A stretch of DNA of 64,000 nucleotides from JBFHIJ01 sp963678775. GTDB taxonomy: Bacteria > Bacteroidota > Ignavibacteria > Kapaibacteriales > UBA2268. The stretch lies in assembly GCA_963678775.2 (NCBI GenBank), contig CAXXGR010000004.1, positions 1 to 64,000 of the forward strand, read 5' to 3'. Made by a program: the position numbers and the translations under genes. The stretch's first letter is position 1. Every line of letters starts with the position of its first letter. This document shows positions 35,621 through 43,891 of this stretch, piece after piece. Under the pieces are notes generated by a model. The model worked only from the letters and a program-made list of their open reading frames with translations. It was not told the origin of the DNA and ran no database searches.

Positions 35621-38600
35621 TTAATCCCTATCAGCTAAATATTTGTACATTTCATATCTTTCTGTGACATTATTTTGTGCCATTTCATAATATTTAGCAG
35701 CTACTTCAGGTTTAGATTTTGTTAACATTCTGAAGCGGTTTTCCATATTCATAAAGTCTTTCACATCCATTTTTGGAGGTTTAGAATCTAATTTAAATGG
35801 ATTTTTGCCTTCCATTGCCAAAGTCGGATTATATCTGTAAAGCAACCATTGACCTGAGTCTACTACTGCTTTTTGATGTTTCAATGGTGAAGACATATCA
35901 ATACCATGAGCGATACAGTGTGAGTAAGCCATGATGATTGAAGGTCCGTCATAAGCTTCTGCTTCGATGAACGTTTTCAATGTATGAGTGTCGTTTGCAC
36001 CTAATGCAACAGCACCTACATAAACACTACCATAGCTCATTGCCATCATGCCTAAATCTTTCTTACGAGTGGCTTTACCACCTGCAGAGAATTTTGCGAT
36101 AGCACTAAGCGGAGTAGCTTTAGAAGTCTGGCCACCTGTATTAGAGTAAACTTCTGTATCTAATATAAGGATATTTACGTTTTTACCTGTAGCAATAACG
36201 TGATCCAATCCACCATATCCGATATCATAAGCCCAACCGTCACCACCGATAATCCAAACTGATTTTTTAACTAAATAATCAGCTACTGTAAGCAAGCGTT
36301 TAGCTTCGTATTTATCACTTCCTGCTAACTTATCTTTAAGTGCAGCAACTCTATCTCTTTGTTCTTTGATTCCTTTTTCGTCTTTTTGATCTGCATTTAA
36401 GATTGCATCAACTAAATCCTGACCAACTTCATTAGCACAAGCTACTAATAGCTCTTGAGCCATGCTGTCCTGTTTGTCGATTGCAAGACGGAAACCTAAA
36501 CCAAACTCAGCGTTATCTTCAAACAATGAGTTAGACCAAGCAGGACCGCGACCGTTTTGGTCAAATGTCCAAGGTGTAGTCGGCAAGTTACCACCATAGA
36601 TTGAAGAGCAACCTGTGGCATTTGCTACTACAGCTCTGTCACCAAACAACTGAGAAACAAGTTTAACGTAAGGAGTTTCACCGCAACCTGCACAAGCACC
36701 ACTAAATTCGAATAATGGTCTTTGCATCTGTTGCTGGCGGATAGCATCAACTTTGATAGCAGCTCTATCTACATCAGGAATATTCAAGAAGAATTCCCAG
36801 TTAGCAGCTTCAGATTTACGGATAGCCGGCTGAGGAGCCATATTGATAGCTTTCAATGCTGTATTTGATTTATTTTTAGCAGGGCACACTTCCACACAAA
36901 CGCCACAACCTGTACAATCTTCAGGAGCAACTTGAACTGTGTATTTCATGCCTTTAAATGCTTTATCTGTAGAGTCTACTGATTTGAATGTTTCAGGAGC
37001 ATTGTCCAATACTGCTGTGTCATAAGCTTTGATACGAATAGCAGCGTGAGGGCATACCATAGAACATTTACCGCACTGGATACAAATAGATTCGTCCCAT
37101 ACCGGAATTTCCAAAGCGATAGAGCGTTTTTCCCATTGGGAAGTACCAGTCGGGAAAGTACCATCAGTCGGGAAAGCACTTACAGGAACGTCATCGCCTT
37201 TGCCTGCAATCAATAAAGACAGTGTATCTCTAACAAAAGCAGGTGCTTTGTCAGAAACTGAATTATTGATGTCGAAGTTAGAAGTAACAGTATCTTTTAC
37301 TTCGATTTCATGCAAGTGTTCCAAAGTGTTATCAACTGCTTTAAGGTTCATGTTAACGATTTCGTCGCCTTTTTTGCCATAAGTTTTCTTGATAGAATCT
37401 TTAATAGCTGCGATAGCTTCGTCGCGCTTCAACACACCTGAGATAGCAAAGAAACATACTTGCATCACAGTATTAATTCTGCGACCCATGCCTGAGTTTT
37501 CAGCTACTTGTTGAGCATCTATTGCATATAGTTTGATTTTTTTATCGATGATAATCTGCTGTGTAGTTTTTGGAAGTTTATTCCACACTTCAGCAGAATC
37601 GCCAGGGATGTTAATCAAGAAAGTACCACCTTCTACAATGCTGTCCAACATATTGTAAGTTTCTAAAAATACAGTCTGATGGCAAGCGATAAAGTTTGCA
37701 GAAGAAACTAAATATTCAGAGCGAATAGGTTCAGGACCAAATCTCAAGTGAGATACAGTCAAAGAACCGGCTTTTTTAGAGTCATATACGAAATAACCCT
37801 GTGCATAGTTATCAGTGTTTTCACCAATGATTTTGATTGAGTTTTTATTAGCACCCACAGTACCGTCAGAACCCAAACCAAAGAATAAAGCACGGATTAC
37901 ATTATCTTTTTCTATATCAAATGTATTATCATATTCTAAAGAAGTATGAGAAACATCATCCTTAATCCCAATAGTAAAATGATTTTTAGGAGCAGCTAAG
38001 CTCAAGTTATCATAAACACCTTTTACCATAGCAGGAGTGAACTCTTTAGAAGAAAGACCATAACGACCGCCTACTACTTTAGGGAAACCTGCTAATTTAC
38101 CATAGCCTGTATTGATTCCTTCAAAGATAGCATTAAGCACGTCATTATAAAGCGGTTCGCCTACAGCGCCCGGCTCTTTAGTTCTATCCAATACTGCAAT
38201 AGATTTAGTAGTAGCAGGAAGAACTTCCATAAAGCGTTTGATGTCGAACGGACGGTAAACTCTTACGTGAACCAAACCAATTTTTTCGCCTTTAGCTACT
38301 AAGTAGTCAATAGTTTCGCGAACAGTTTGCTCAGCAGAACCCATCACCACAATAATTCTTTCAGCGTCTTGCGCGCCATAGTATTCCATTAATTTATACT
38401 GTCTGCCTGTAAGAGAAGCAAATTTGTCCATTTGTTTCTGTACTATATCAGGGCAAGCTTCATAGTATTTATTAACTGTTTCTCTATTTTGGAAGAAAAC
38501 GTCAGGATTTTGAGCAGTACCACGAATAACCGGGTGATCAGGAGAAAGAGATCTGTCTCTGTGAGCTGATACCAAATCATCGTTTATCATTTCTTTCATC

Positions 38601-39172
38601 ACTTCATCGCTGATAAGCTCAATTTTAGATACTTCGTGAGAAGTACGGAAACCATCAAAGAAGTGCAAGAAAGGAACGCGAGACTCTAATGTAGATGCTT
38701 GCGCAATCAGTGCCATATCCATTACTTCCTGCACTGAAGAAGCACCGATAAATGCAAAACCAGTCGCTCTTGCAGCCATGATGTCACTGTGGTCACCAAA
38801 AATGGAAAGTGCATGAGTAGCTAAAGAACGAGCAGTGATATTAAACACAGTTGGTGTCAATTCACCTGCGATTTTGTACATGTTCGGTATTTTCAACAAC
38901 AAACCTTGAGATGCTGTAAATGTTGTAGTCAAAGCACCTGCCTGCAAAGAACCGTGAACAGCACCTGCTGCACCACCTTCACTTTGCATTTCGCAAACTA
39001 CAGGCACATTGCCCCAAATGTTTTTGATACCTTTCGCAGCCCATTCGTCAGCCCATTCGCCCATATTAGATGACGGTGTAATCGGGTATATACCACATAC
39101 CTCGTTCACACGGTACATCGTATAAGCAGCTGCCTCGTTTCCATCAATAGTTGCATATACTTTCTGACTCAT
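35621..39172 (-). CDS. nifJ: pyruvate:ferredoxin (flavodoxin) oxidoreductase
   Basis: A single-chain PFOR of 1183 residues, the full usual length. Domains in order: alpha/pyrimidine domain (about 1-410; GIYPITPSSNMGEWAD near residue 28), gamma domain (about 420-640; FFGLGSDGTVGANK), a ferredoxin domain with two 4Fe-4S motifs (CIQCGKCSMVCPHA near 695 and CTGCGVCVEVCPAK near 752), and the TPP domain with CAGCGETPY near 825 and GGDGWAYDIGYGG near 976. It converts pyruvate and CoA to acetyl-CoA and CO2 with reduced ferredoxin, or runs in reverse for pyruvate synthesis. AGGAG precedes the ATG. It has its own terminator and is followed by the DHOD-like gene. Confidence 0.95.
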   Translation of the reverse strand: MSQKVYATIDGNEAAAYTMYRVNEVCGIYPITPSSNMGEWADEWAAKGIKNIWGNVPVVCEMQSEGGAAGAVHGSLQAGALTTTFTASQGLLLKIPNMYKIAGELTPTVFNITARSLATHALSIFGDHSDIMAARATGFAFIGASSVQEVMDMALIAQASTLESRVPFLHFFDGFRTSHEVSKIELISDEVMKEMINDDLVSAHRDRSLSPDHPVIRGTAQNPDVFFQNRETVNKYYEACPDIVQKQMDKFASLTGRQYKLMEYYGAQDAERIIVVMGSAEQTVRETIDYLVAKGEKIGLVHVRVYRPFDIKRFMEVLPATTKSIAVLDRTKEPGAVGEPLYNDVLNAIFEGINTGYGKLAGFPKVVGGRYGLSSKEFTPAMVKGVYDNLSLAAPKNHFTIGIKDDVSHTSLEYDNTFDIEKDNVIRALFFGLGSDGTVGANKNSIKIIGENTDNYAQGYFVYDSKKAGSLTVSHLRFGPEPIRSEYLVSSANFIACHQTVFLETYNMLDSIVEGGTFLINIPGDSAEVWNKLPKTTQQIIIDKKIKLYAIDAQQVAENSGMGRRINTVMQVCFFAISGVLKRDEAIAAIKDSIKKTYGKKGDEIVNMNLKAVDNTLEHLHEIEVKDTVTSNFDINNSVSDKAPAFVRDTLSLLIAGKGDDVPVSAFPTDGTFPTGTSQWEKRSIALEIPVWDESICIQCGKCSMVCPHAAIRIKAYDTAVLDNAPETFKSVDSTDKAFKGMKYTVQVAPEDCTGCGVCVEVCPAKNKSNTALKAINMAPQPAIRKSEAANWEFFLNIPDVDRAAIKVDAIRQQQMQRPLFEFSGACAGCGETPYVKLVSQLFGDRAVVANATGCSSIYGGNLPTTPWTFDQNGRGPAWSNSLFEDNAEFGLGFRLAIDKQDSMAQELLVACANEVGQDLVDAILNADQKDEKGIKEQRDRVAALKDKLAGSDKYEAKRLLTVADYLVKKSVWIIGGDGWAYDIGYGGLDHVIATGKNVNILILDTEVYSNTGGQTSKATPLSAIAKFSAGGKATRKKDLGMMAMSYGSVYVGAVALGANDTHTLKTFIEAEAYDGPSIIMAYSHCIAHGIDMSSPLKHQKAVVDSGQWLLYRYNPTLAMEGKNPFKLDSKPPKMDVKDFMNMENRFRMLTKSKPEVAAKYYEMAQNNVTERYEMYKYLADRD

Positions 39173-39836
39173 ACAAGGAACTCCTAAACGTAAAAAAATG
39201 TATAAATGTTGTATATTGAGATTGCTTTTTAAATCAGTATGGGAAAGTGTGTAATCCCCGTTCCCAAATTAACAAAATTTTTTGCAAATATCCACATCTT
39301 ATATACAGAAACCGAATATTAAACAGTTTTTCACGGCATCTCATAAGTCCCTGAAAATCAATACATTCCGTTTCTAACCAGAAGCTCAATATGAATTATT
39401 TCTTCTTTTATTTCTTGTTCAGAGTTTAGCCTTGCGTAAGATTATTAAGAGTTCTGCATATTCGTAATGCTTAGTTCTTAGTTTTGGAGGATATACACCA
39501 TCATCAGTGCTTTATAAATAACAATAGGGAAATCATAAATACATAGTCAGGGATAAAAAGAAGAAGATTATCAATAAATATTGAGAATAATCAGAAAATA
39601 GTATCAAGAAAAGTGTTAGCTAAATGTAATAGCATTCCATAGAATTTCTATACTTATCATATAGTACTATTTCTTTGTATAGACTTAAATAATTAGACAA
39701 GGCTATCAAAATAAAAAAATTAGAGCATCTCCCCCACCTCACACTGAAATTGTAAGTATTTCAAATAAAAGCAGAGGGAAACCTACCCACTTATTTTATT
39801 TATATATTTAAATATGGGAATCTCTCCCACACTTGC
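39173..39836. other. 664-bp gap between nifJ and lexA
   Basis: AT-rich with no convincing frame. TGGGAA/TTCCCA near 39239-39266 could form a small hairpin, and TGGGA-ATCTC-TCCCA at 39815-39829, just downstream of lexA, could be a weak terminator. The nifJ promoter must lie in the left part but was not placed. No RNA gene was recognised. Confidence 0.45.
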
Positions 39837-40472
39837 TTAGATTTTACTTAGCTTGCCCACAATCACCCCCAATATTTGCAAATCAGTTTCGACATCGCCA
39901 TTTATTACAGCAAAGCCTTTGCCTGCAGGGTGAAGCTCGAAACCAAATAAGTTGCTTACGTACTCTCTGATTATATACCTTTCTCCTATTTTTGCTGCTA
40001 CCAACTTCCCATTGGCAATTTCGACAGCCTTATCTGCAATTACTACGTCTCCGGGATTTAGTCCTTTTTGGAGCATAGACTTATCAATCACAAAAACAGC
40101 AATAGCGCTATCGGATATTCCGAAGTATGTCTTATCTACAGCCATCGCAGTTTCTGTAAATTCTTTAGGTGTGTTGTACAACTTTAGCCCCTCAGTGTGC
40201 TTAATAGCCACCTCTTCAGTTGTTTTCCTTCCGGCTTTTTTGATAATTTTAATACCGCGGGAAGCCCCCTTGGCGATTCTCTTTATATATCCTTTTTTTT
40301 CAAGTACGGTTAGCACCTGATGCACACCATTTGTGGAGGCAAAGCCAAACTCATTGCATATATCCTTTATAGTAGGAGGCATATTATCCCTCCTGATCAC
40401 ACGCTTGATAAAGTTTAAAATCTCTCTCTGCCTGTCTGTAAGCTGGTTCTTATTCTTTCTTCCCACTGCCAT
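39837..40472 (-). CDS. lexA: LexA-like repressor lacking autocleavage residues
   Basis: A 211-residue LexA-family protein. The N-terminal winged helix is clear (LTDRQREILNFI, then MPPTIKDICNEFGFASTNGVHQVL, residues 31-54). The C-terminal S24 domain keeps the nucleophile region as DKSML with Ser132 and continues NPGDVVIADK. Counting from Ser119 to Lys156 in E. coli LexA (37 residues) lands without gaps on Arg169 here (NGKLVAAKIGERYIIREY), so the catalytic lysine appears to be arginine. The Ala-Gly cleavage site also seems to be absent: the linker reads EGLKLYNTPKEF where E. coli has EGLPLVGRVAAGEP. It may therefore be a non-cleavable repressor, or be regulated differently. It diverges from mraZ with a 349-bp spacer. 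Confidence 0.85.
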   Translation of the reverse strand: MAVGRKNKNQLTDRQREILNFIKRVIRRDNMPPTIKDICNEFGFASTNGVHQVLTVLEKKGYIKRIAKGASRGIKIIKKAGRKTTEEVAIKHTEGLKLYNTPKEFTETAMAVDKTYFGISDSAIAVFVIDKSMLQKGLNPGDVVIADKAVEIANGKLVAAKIGERYIIREYVSNLFGFELHPAGKGFAVINGDVETDLQILGVIVGKLSKI

Positions 40473-40821
40473 GCTAATAGCCCAAAAATATTATACAAAA
40501 AGAGTATATGTAAGTAAAGACGAACAACGCCCTGAAAGAGTATTCAGTAAAAATTGTGCCAAAAACAAAACCCTATATGTCATTATATTCATAGTCAATT
40601 TTTGCAAACAAACAATAATGTCAATAGAAATGATTAATCGGCTTATTTTTGCAAGAATTCCGACATTTTATAGTGGATAAGTATTTTTCAAAATTTCTAA
40701 GAACTTTTTTTCTAATAAAGTGGTGATTTGTGTTATTTGCATACATCGATGTGGGGCAAAGTGGGTTAAGCACCCATATAATTCCACAAATGTGCCGGCT
40801 AACAAATTTGACAATTAGATT
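40473..40821. other. lexA-mraZ divergent spacer
   Basis: A 349-bp spacer with no gene. The right third contains the MraZ-box-like repeats at 40751-40765. Promoters for both genes should lie here. No LexA operator could be named, because the lineage's LexA motif is not known to me. Confidence 0.5.
40751..40765 (+). promoter_or_regulatory. MraZ-box-like GTGGG direct repeats
   Basis: GTGGGGCAAAGTGGG contains two GTGGG units 10 bp apart, about 60 bp upstream of mraZ, followed by a CACCC in the opposite sense. MraZ is known to bind GTGGG-type repeats spaced by 10 bp upstream of its own operon, so this is a likely autoregulatory site. Confidence 0.6.
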
Positions 40822-41268
40822 ATGGCTTTTTTCAAAGGACAAGAACTTTACTCTTTAGATAGCAAAGGAAGGGTCAACATACCCGCCAAAATGCGCAAAG
40901 GAATATCTCCTGAAGCTAATGGCACCTTTACAGTCACACGTGGTAAGGATAAGTGCATCGAAGCTTATCCTCTCGACGAATGGAAGAAGTATGAAGAAAA
41001 GTTCGAATCCCTAAACCAATACGACCCTAAAAACAGAAGATTCCTAAGGATGCTTCTAATGTGGTCTGAGGAAGTCAATTTAGATAGCCAGCAAAGAATT
41101 ACTGTTCCAAAAAAACTTTTGGAATATGCAGAAATAGACAAAAAAGTATTGATTTGCGGAATGGGTGACCATATCGAACTTTGGGATCCTGATGAGTTTG
41201 ACAAGTACTTAGATAGCGAAGATATCAGCTATGAAGAAGTTTCAGGCACTGTGATGGGAGAAGCATAA
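40822..41268 (+). CDS. mraZ: transcriptional regulator MraZ
   Basis: A 148-residue protein with two tandem SpoVT-AbrB-like (MraZ) domains: residues 5-50 (YSLDSKGRVNIPAKMRK) and about 75-130 (NLDSQQRITVPKKLLEYA). Each has the DxxGR/DxQxRI-type core that forms the DNA-binding barrel. MraZ assembles into rings and represses the division and cell-wall cluster through GTGGG repeats, which are present upstream. Its stop codon overlaps the rsmH start by one base (TAATG), the conserved mraZ-rsmH arrangement. The rest of the dcw cluster does not follow in this window. Confidence 0.95.
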   Translation: MAFFKGQELYSLDSKGRVNIPAKMRKGISPEANGTFTVTRGKDKCIEAYPLDEWKKYEEKFESLNQYDPKNRRFLRMLLMWSEEVNLDSQQRITVPKKLLEYAEIDKKVLICGMGDHIELWDPDEFDKYLDSEDISYEEVSGTVMGEA

Positions 41269-42278
41269 TGGCAAAAAAAAAATCATCACAGCACAAGTCA
41301 GGCAAAACGCGAATTGACAAAAGCATGGTAGCGGAGTATGATTATCATCTTCCGGTAATGCTAAAAGAAACTATAGATTTTCTGGTTACAGACACAAATG
41401 GTATTTATATAGACGGAACGCTCGGAGGTGGTGGGCATGCAGCCGAGATTTTGCAGAGGCTAGATTCTGGGGGGAATTTATTTGCCTTTGACAAACACAG
41501 CACCGCTATCGAACATTGTAATGCTCGATTCGATGCTGAACTTAAAAGAGGAACCTCGGGTCGTCTCCGTTTATATAATTACTGCTATTCCAAAGTCTGT
41601 AGCTTCGATGAAATTAGGGGGCAAATATCAGGTCTCTTGTTGGATCTTGGCGTTTCCTCAAAGCAGTTAGACACAGACTCTCTCGGACTTAGCTACAGAG
41701 TGAATTCCAAACTCGACATGAGATTTGGCGATACTGGTTTAACAGCAGGGGACCTGTTATCTTCCGTCTCCGAACCCGAATTAATCGACATACTTAAAAA
41801 TTACGGCGAAGAGCCAATGGCTCGCAGAATCGCCAGTAGCATCATGCAAAGAAGAAACTCCAACACAATGAATACTACCTTCGACCTGCGGGAAGCAGTG
41901 GAAGAGCGAGTGCCGAAAGCTTTGCATTTCAAGGCTCTCTCCCGCGTTTTTCAGGCTATCCGCATAGCTGTCAATCAGGAATTAAAAGTGCTGGAAGACA
42001 CTCTAAAAGGCATCATACCAATGCTGGCACCGGGCGGCAGGATAGTGATACTCTCCTACCACTCCCTGGAAGACAGGATAGTAAAAAATATATTTAAAGA
42101 GCATTCCAAACTGCCTAAAGTAAACAGACAACTCCCTGACTTTGACGTGCTTAGTAACACGCCACCACTGAAACTATTAACACCAAGACCTATGCTCCCA
42201 AGTGAGCAAGAATTACTACTAAATCCACGCGCACGCAGCGCTAAGCTCAGAGTAGCTGAAAAAAATGTAGTGGAGTAG
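41268..42278 (+). CDS. rsmH: 16S rRNA (cytosine-1402-N4)-methyltransferase
   Basis: RsmH/MraW, 336 residues, methylates the N4 of C1402 of 16S rRNA using SAM. The motifs YIDGTLGGGGHAAEIL (SAM loop, about residues 47-62), LLDLGVSSKQLD, LDMRFG and VLSYHSLEDRIVK-like ILSYHSLEDRIVK are all visible, and the helical insert between them is of normal size. It begins with a lysine/serine-rich N-terminal extension (MAKKKSSQHKSGKTRIDKS). It is translationally coupled to mraZ. After it the strand continues with a lipoprotein gene instead of ftsL/ftsI. Confidence 0.95.
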   Translation: MAKKKSSQHKSGKTRIDKSMVAEYDYHLPVMLKETIDFLVTDTNGIYIDGTLGGGGHAAEILQRLDSGGNLFAFDKHSTAIEHCNARFDAELKRGTSGRLRLYNYCYSKVCSFDEIRGQISGLLLDLGVSSKQLDTDSLGLSYRVNSKLDMRFGDTGLTAGDLLSSVSEPELIDILKNYGEEPMARRIASSIMQRRNSNTMNTTFDLREAVEERVPKALHFKALSRVFQAIRIAVNQELKVLEDTLKGIIPMLAPGGRIVILSYHSLEDRIVKNIFKEHSKLPKVNRQLPDFDVLSNTPPLKLLTPRPMLPSEQELLLNPRARSAKLRVAEKNVVE

Positions 42279-42385
42279 TTTCAACAGTAATTTTAATCGT
42301 AAATCTTTACCTCTTCGTAAAGTTTTCCTAGATATAAGATTATTATTAATTACCTTTATTTTTTTAAGAATCTTAGGTAATAATT

Positions 42386-42913
42386 ATGAAAAATATTCTT
42401 TTTGTTAGTTTGTTAGCCTTGATAGGGCTTAGTGCTTGTGAAACTTATCCTAAATACTCTAAACCGAAAGCAATAATAGTAGAAAATACTCAGACTTTTG
42501 ACAAAACTTATGATAAGGTGTGGTCAGCTGTTGTTGACTTTTTTGTTGAAGAGAATTATGCTGTTGATAAAATAGACAAAACTTCGGGACTTATAATTTC
42601 ATATAAAATGGAGCTTGGAGAATTTCGCGCGCAGCAGATGATGGATAACTTTTATTGCGACTGTGGACAAAACGAACAAATGGCTTTTATTAGTAATTCC
42701 CATGAAAAAGACGGAGTATCAGTGCTGCCAAATCATATTCAAATTTTTATCAACGTACAAGATACAGGCAATGGAATTAAAGTAAAAATTAATCCTCAAT
42801 ACGAAAGTTTTTATTATGAATACAAGGACAGAGAATACAGAATAAATTACCCATGTATCTCTATTGGCGGATTAGAAAAAAAGATATTTAAGTATATAGA
42901 GTTATATAAATAA
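42386..42913 (+). CDS. small lipoprotein of unknown function
   Basis: A 175-residue protein with lipoprotein signal sequence and lipobox LSAC (Cys18). The mature region begins ETYPKYSKPKAII, then FDKTYDKVWSAVVDFFVEENYAVDKIDKTSGLIIS. This pattern is also found in small envelope lipoproteins with a helix-sandwich fold, where a YDKVW segment precedes an amphipathic helix. The later CDCGQ and PCIS segments add three cysteines. No named family is assigned. It has its own leader after rsmH (107-bp gap) and a strong terminator. Confidence 0.7.
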   Translation: MKNILFVSLLALIGLSACETYPKYSKPKAIIVENTQTFDKTYDKVWSAVVDFFVEENYAVDKIDKTSGLIISYKMELGEFRAQQMMDNFYCDCGQNEQMAFISNSHEKDGVSVLPNHIQIFINVQDTGNGIKVKINPQYESFYYEYKDREYRINYPCISIGGLEKKIFKYIELYK

Positions 42914-42930
42914 AATATGTCGGATGACAT

Positions 42931-42978
42931 AAAAAAACGGCTGCTCAAACTTTCAAAATATTGAGCAGCCGTTTTTTT
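42931..42978. terminator. strong bidirectional terminator
   Basis: AAAAAAACGGCTGCTCAA pairs with TTGAGCAGCCGTTTTTTT over about 18 bp around a 12-nt loop, between the convergent lipoprotein and bamD genes. Confidence 0.93.
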
Positions 42979-43012
42979 AATATTTTTAGTAACCTCACCT
43001 GAAAGAAACAAA

Positions 43013-43777
43013 CTATTTCTTTTTGGCTATAGCTTCATCGGTAAGCTCTTGCACCCTCTCTCTGTGAGATTCCTTGTTGAATAGTTTTAAGTAAAGCTGG
43101 CCTAAAGAAATAACTTCATCATATTTTTCCATTTCAGCCATAACTTCAATTTTCCCAAAATAAGCAGGTTCGTAGTATTCAGAATCATCATAGTCGTTAA
43201 TTACTCTATCGAAGTAAATCTTAGCAGCTAAGGGAGCATTTAACTTGCGGTACAGAGTAGCAGTAAAGTACTCTCTATGGGCAAGCTTTTCTCTCAGTTC
43301 ATTGATTTTACCGGAGACTTCGCTGTATACACTGTCTTGATCAGGGTACAGATATTGGAACTCTTGGAAAGATTCGATAGCTTTAACAGTGTATTCCTGA
43401 TCTCTTTCGAACTGTGGTGAAAGTTTATAGTAACTGTCAGCAGCCTTATAGAGTGCAATTTTGGCATAATCACTGGAAGGATAAAGCTTACGTATTCTGT
43501 TATAATTAAACGCAGCCATGATGTACTCGCCTCTTTCTTCGCTGATGCGAGAAAGATAGAACTGAGCATCGTCCGCATACTCACTAGTTGGGTACTGCAA
43601 GCGCACTACGTCAAACATAGCTTTTGCTTCTATCCAGTCCTCGTCTTCAAAATACTCCATTCCTCTTTTAAAAGCATCCTCAGCAGTCTGAACTCTATCT
43701 TTATTTGCTGCACTTCCGCAAGAAATAATCAAAGAAACTGCAAATATAAAAACGAAAAGTGATATGTACTTATTCAA
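43013..43777 (-). CDS. bamD: outer membrane assembly lipoprotein BamD
   Basis: A 254-residue lipoprotein (lipobox IISC, Cys20) with tetratricopeptide-like repeats: AEDAFKRGMEYFEDEDWIEA, DDAQFYLSRISEERGEYIMA and later KIYFDRVINDYDDSEYYEPA. The sequence YKLSPQFERDQEYTVKAIESFQ matches the conserved BamD third-repeat pattern. BamD is the essential partner of BamA in folding outer-membrane beta-barrels. Length and repeat number agree with the family. It is alone on this strand, 114 bp downstream of the AAA/TPR ATPase gene. Confidence 0.9.
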   Translation of the reverse strand: MNKYISLFVFIFAVSLIISCGSAANKDRVQTAEDAFKRGMEYFEDEDWIEAKAMFDVVRLQYPTSEYADDAQFYLSRISEERGEYIMAAFNYNRIRKLYPSSDYAKIALYKAADSYYKLSPQFERDQEYTVKAIESFQEFQYLYPDQDSVYSEVSGKINELREKLAHREYFTATLYRKLNAPLAAKIYFDRVINDYDDSEYYEPAYFGKIEVMAEMEKYDEVISLGQLYLKLFNKESHRERVQELTDEAIAKKK

Positions 43778-43891
43778 ATTCTGATTTCCTAAATATATTC
43801 TTTTTAAAATGCTTATACGGTTCTATTATTTAAAAGATACAAGCATAGTAGCTACAAATTTAGTAAATATTTATACTACAAAAAAGCTCTA

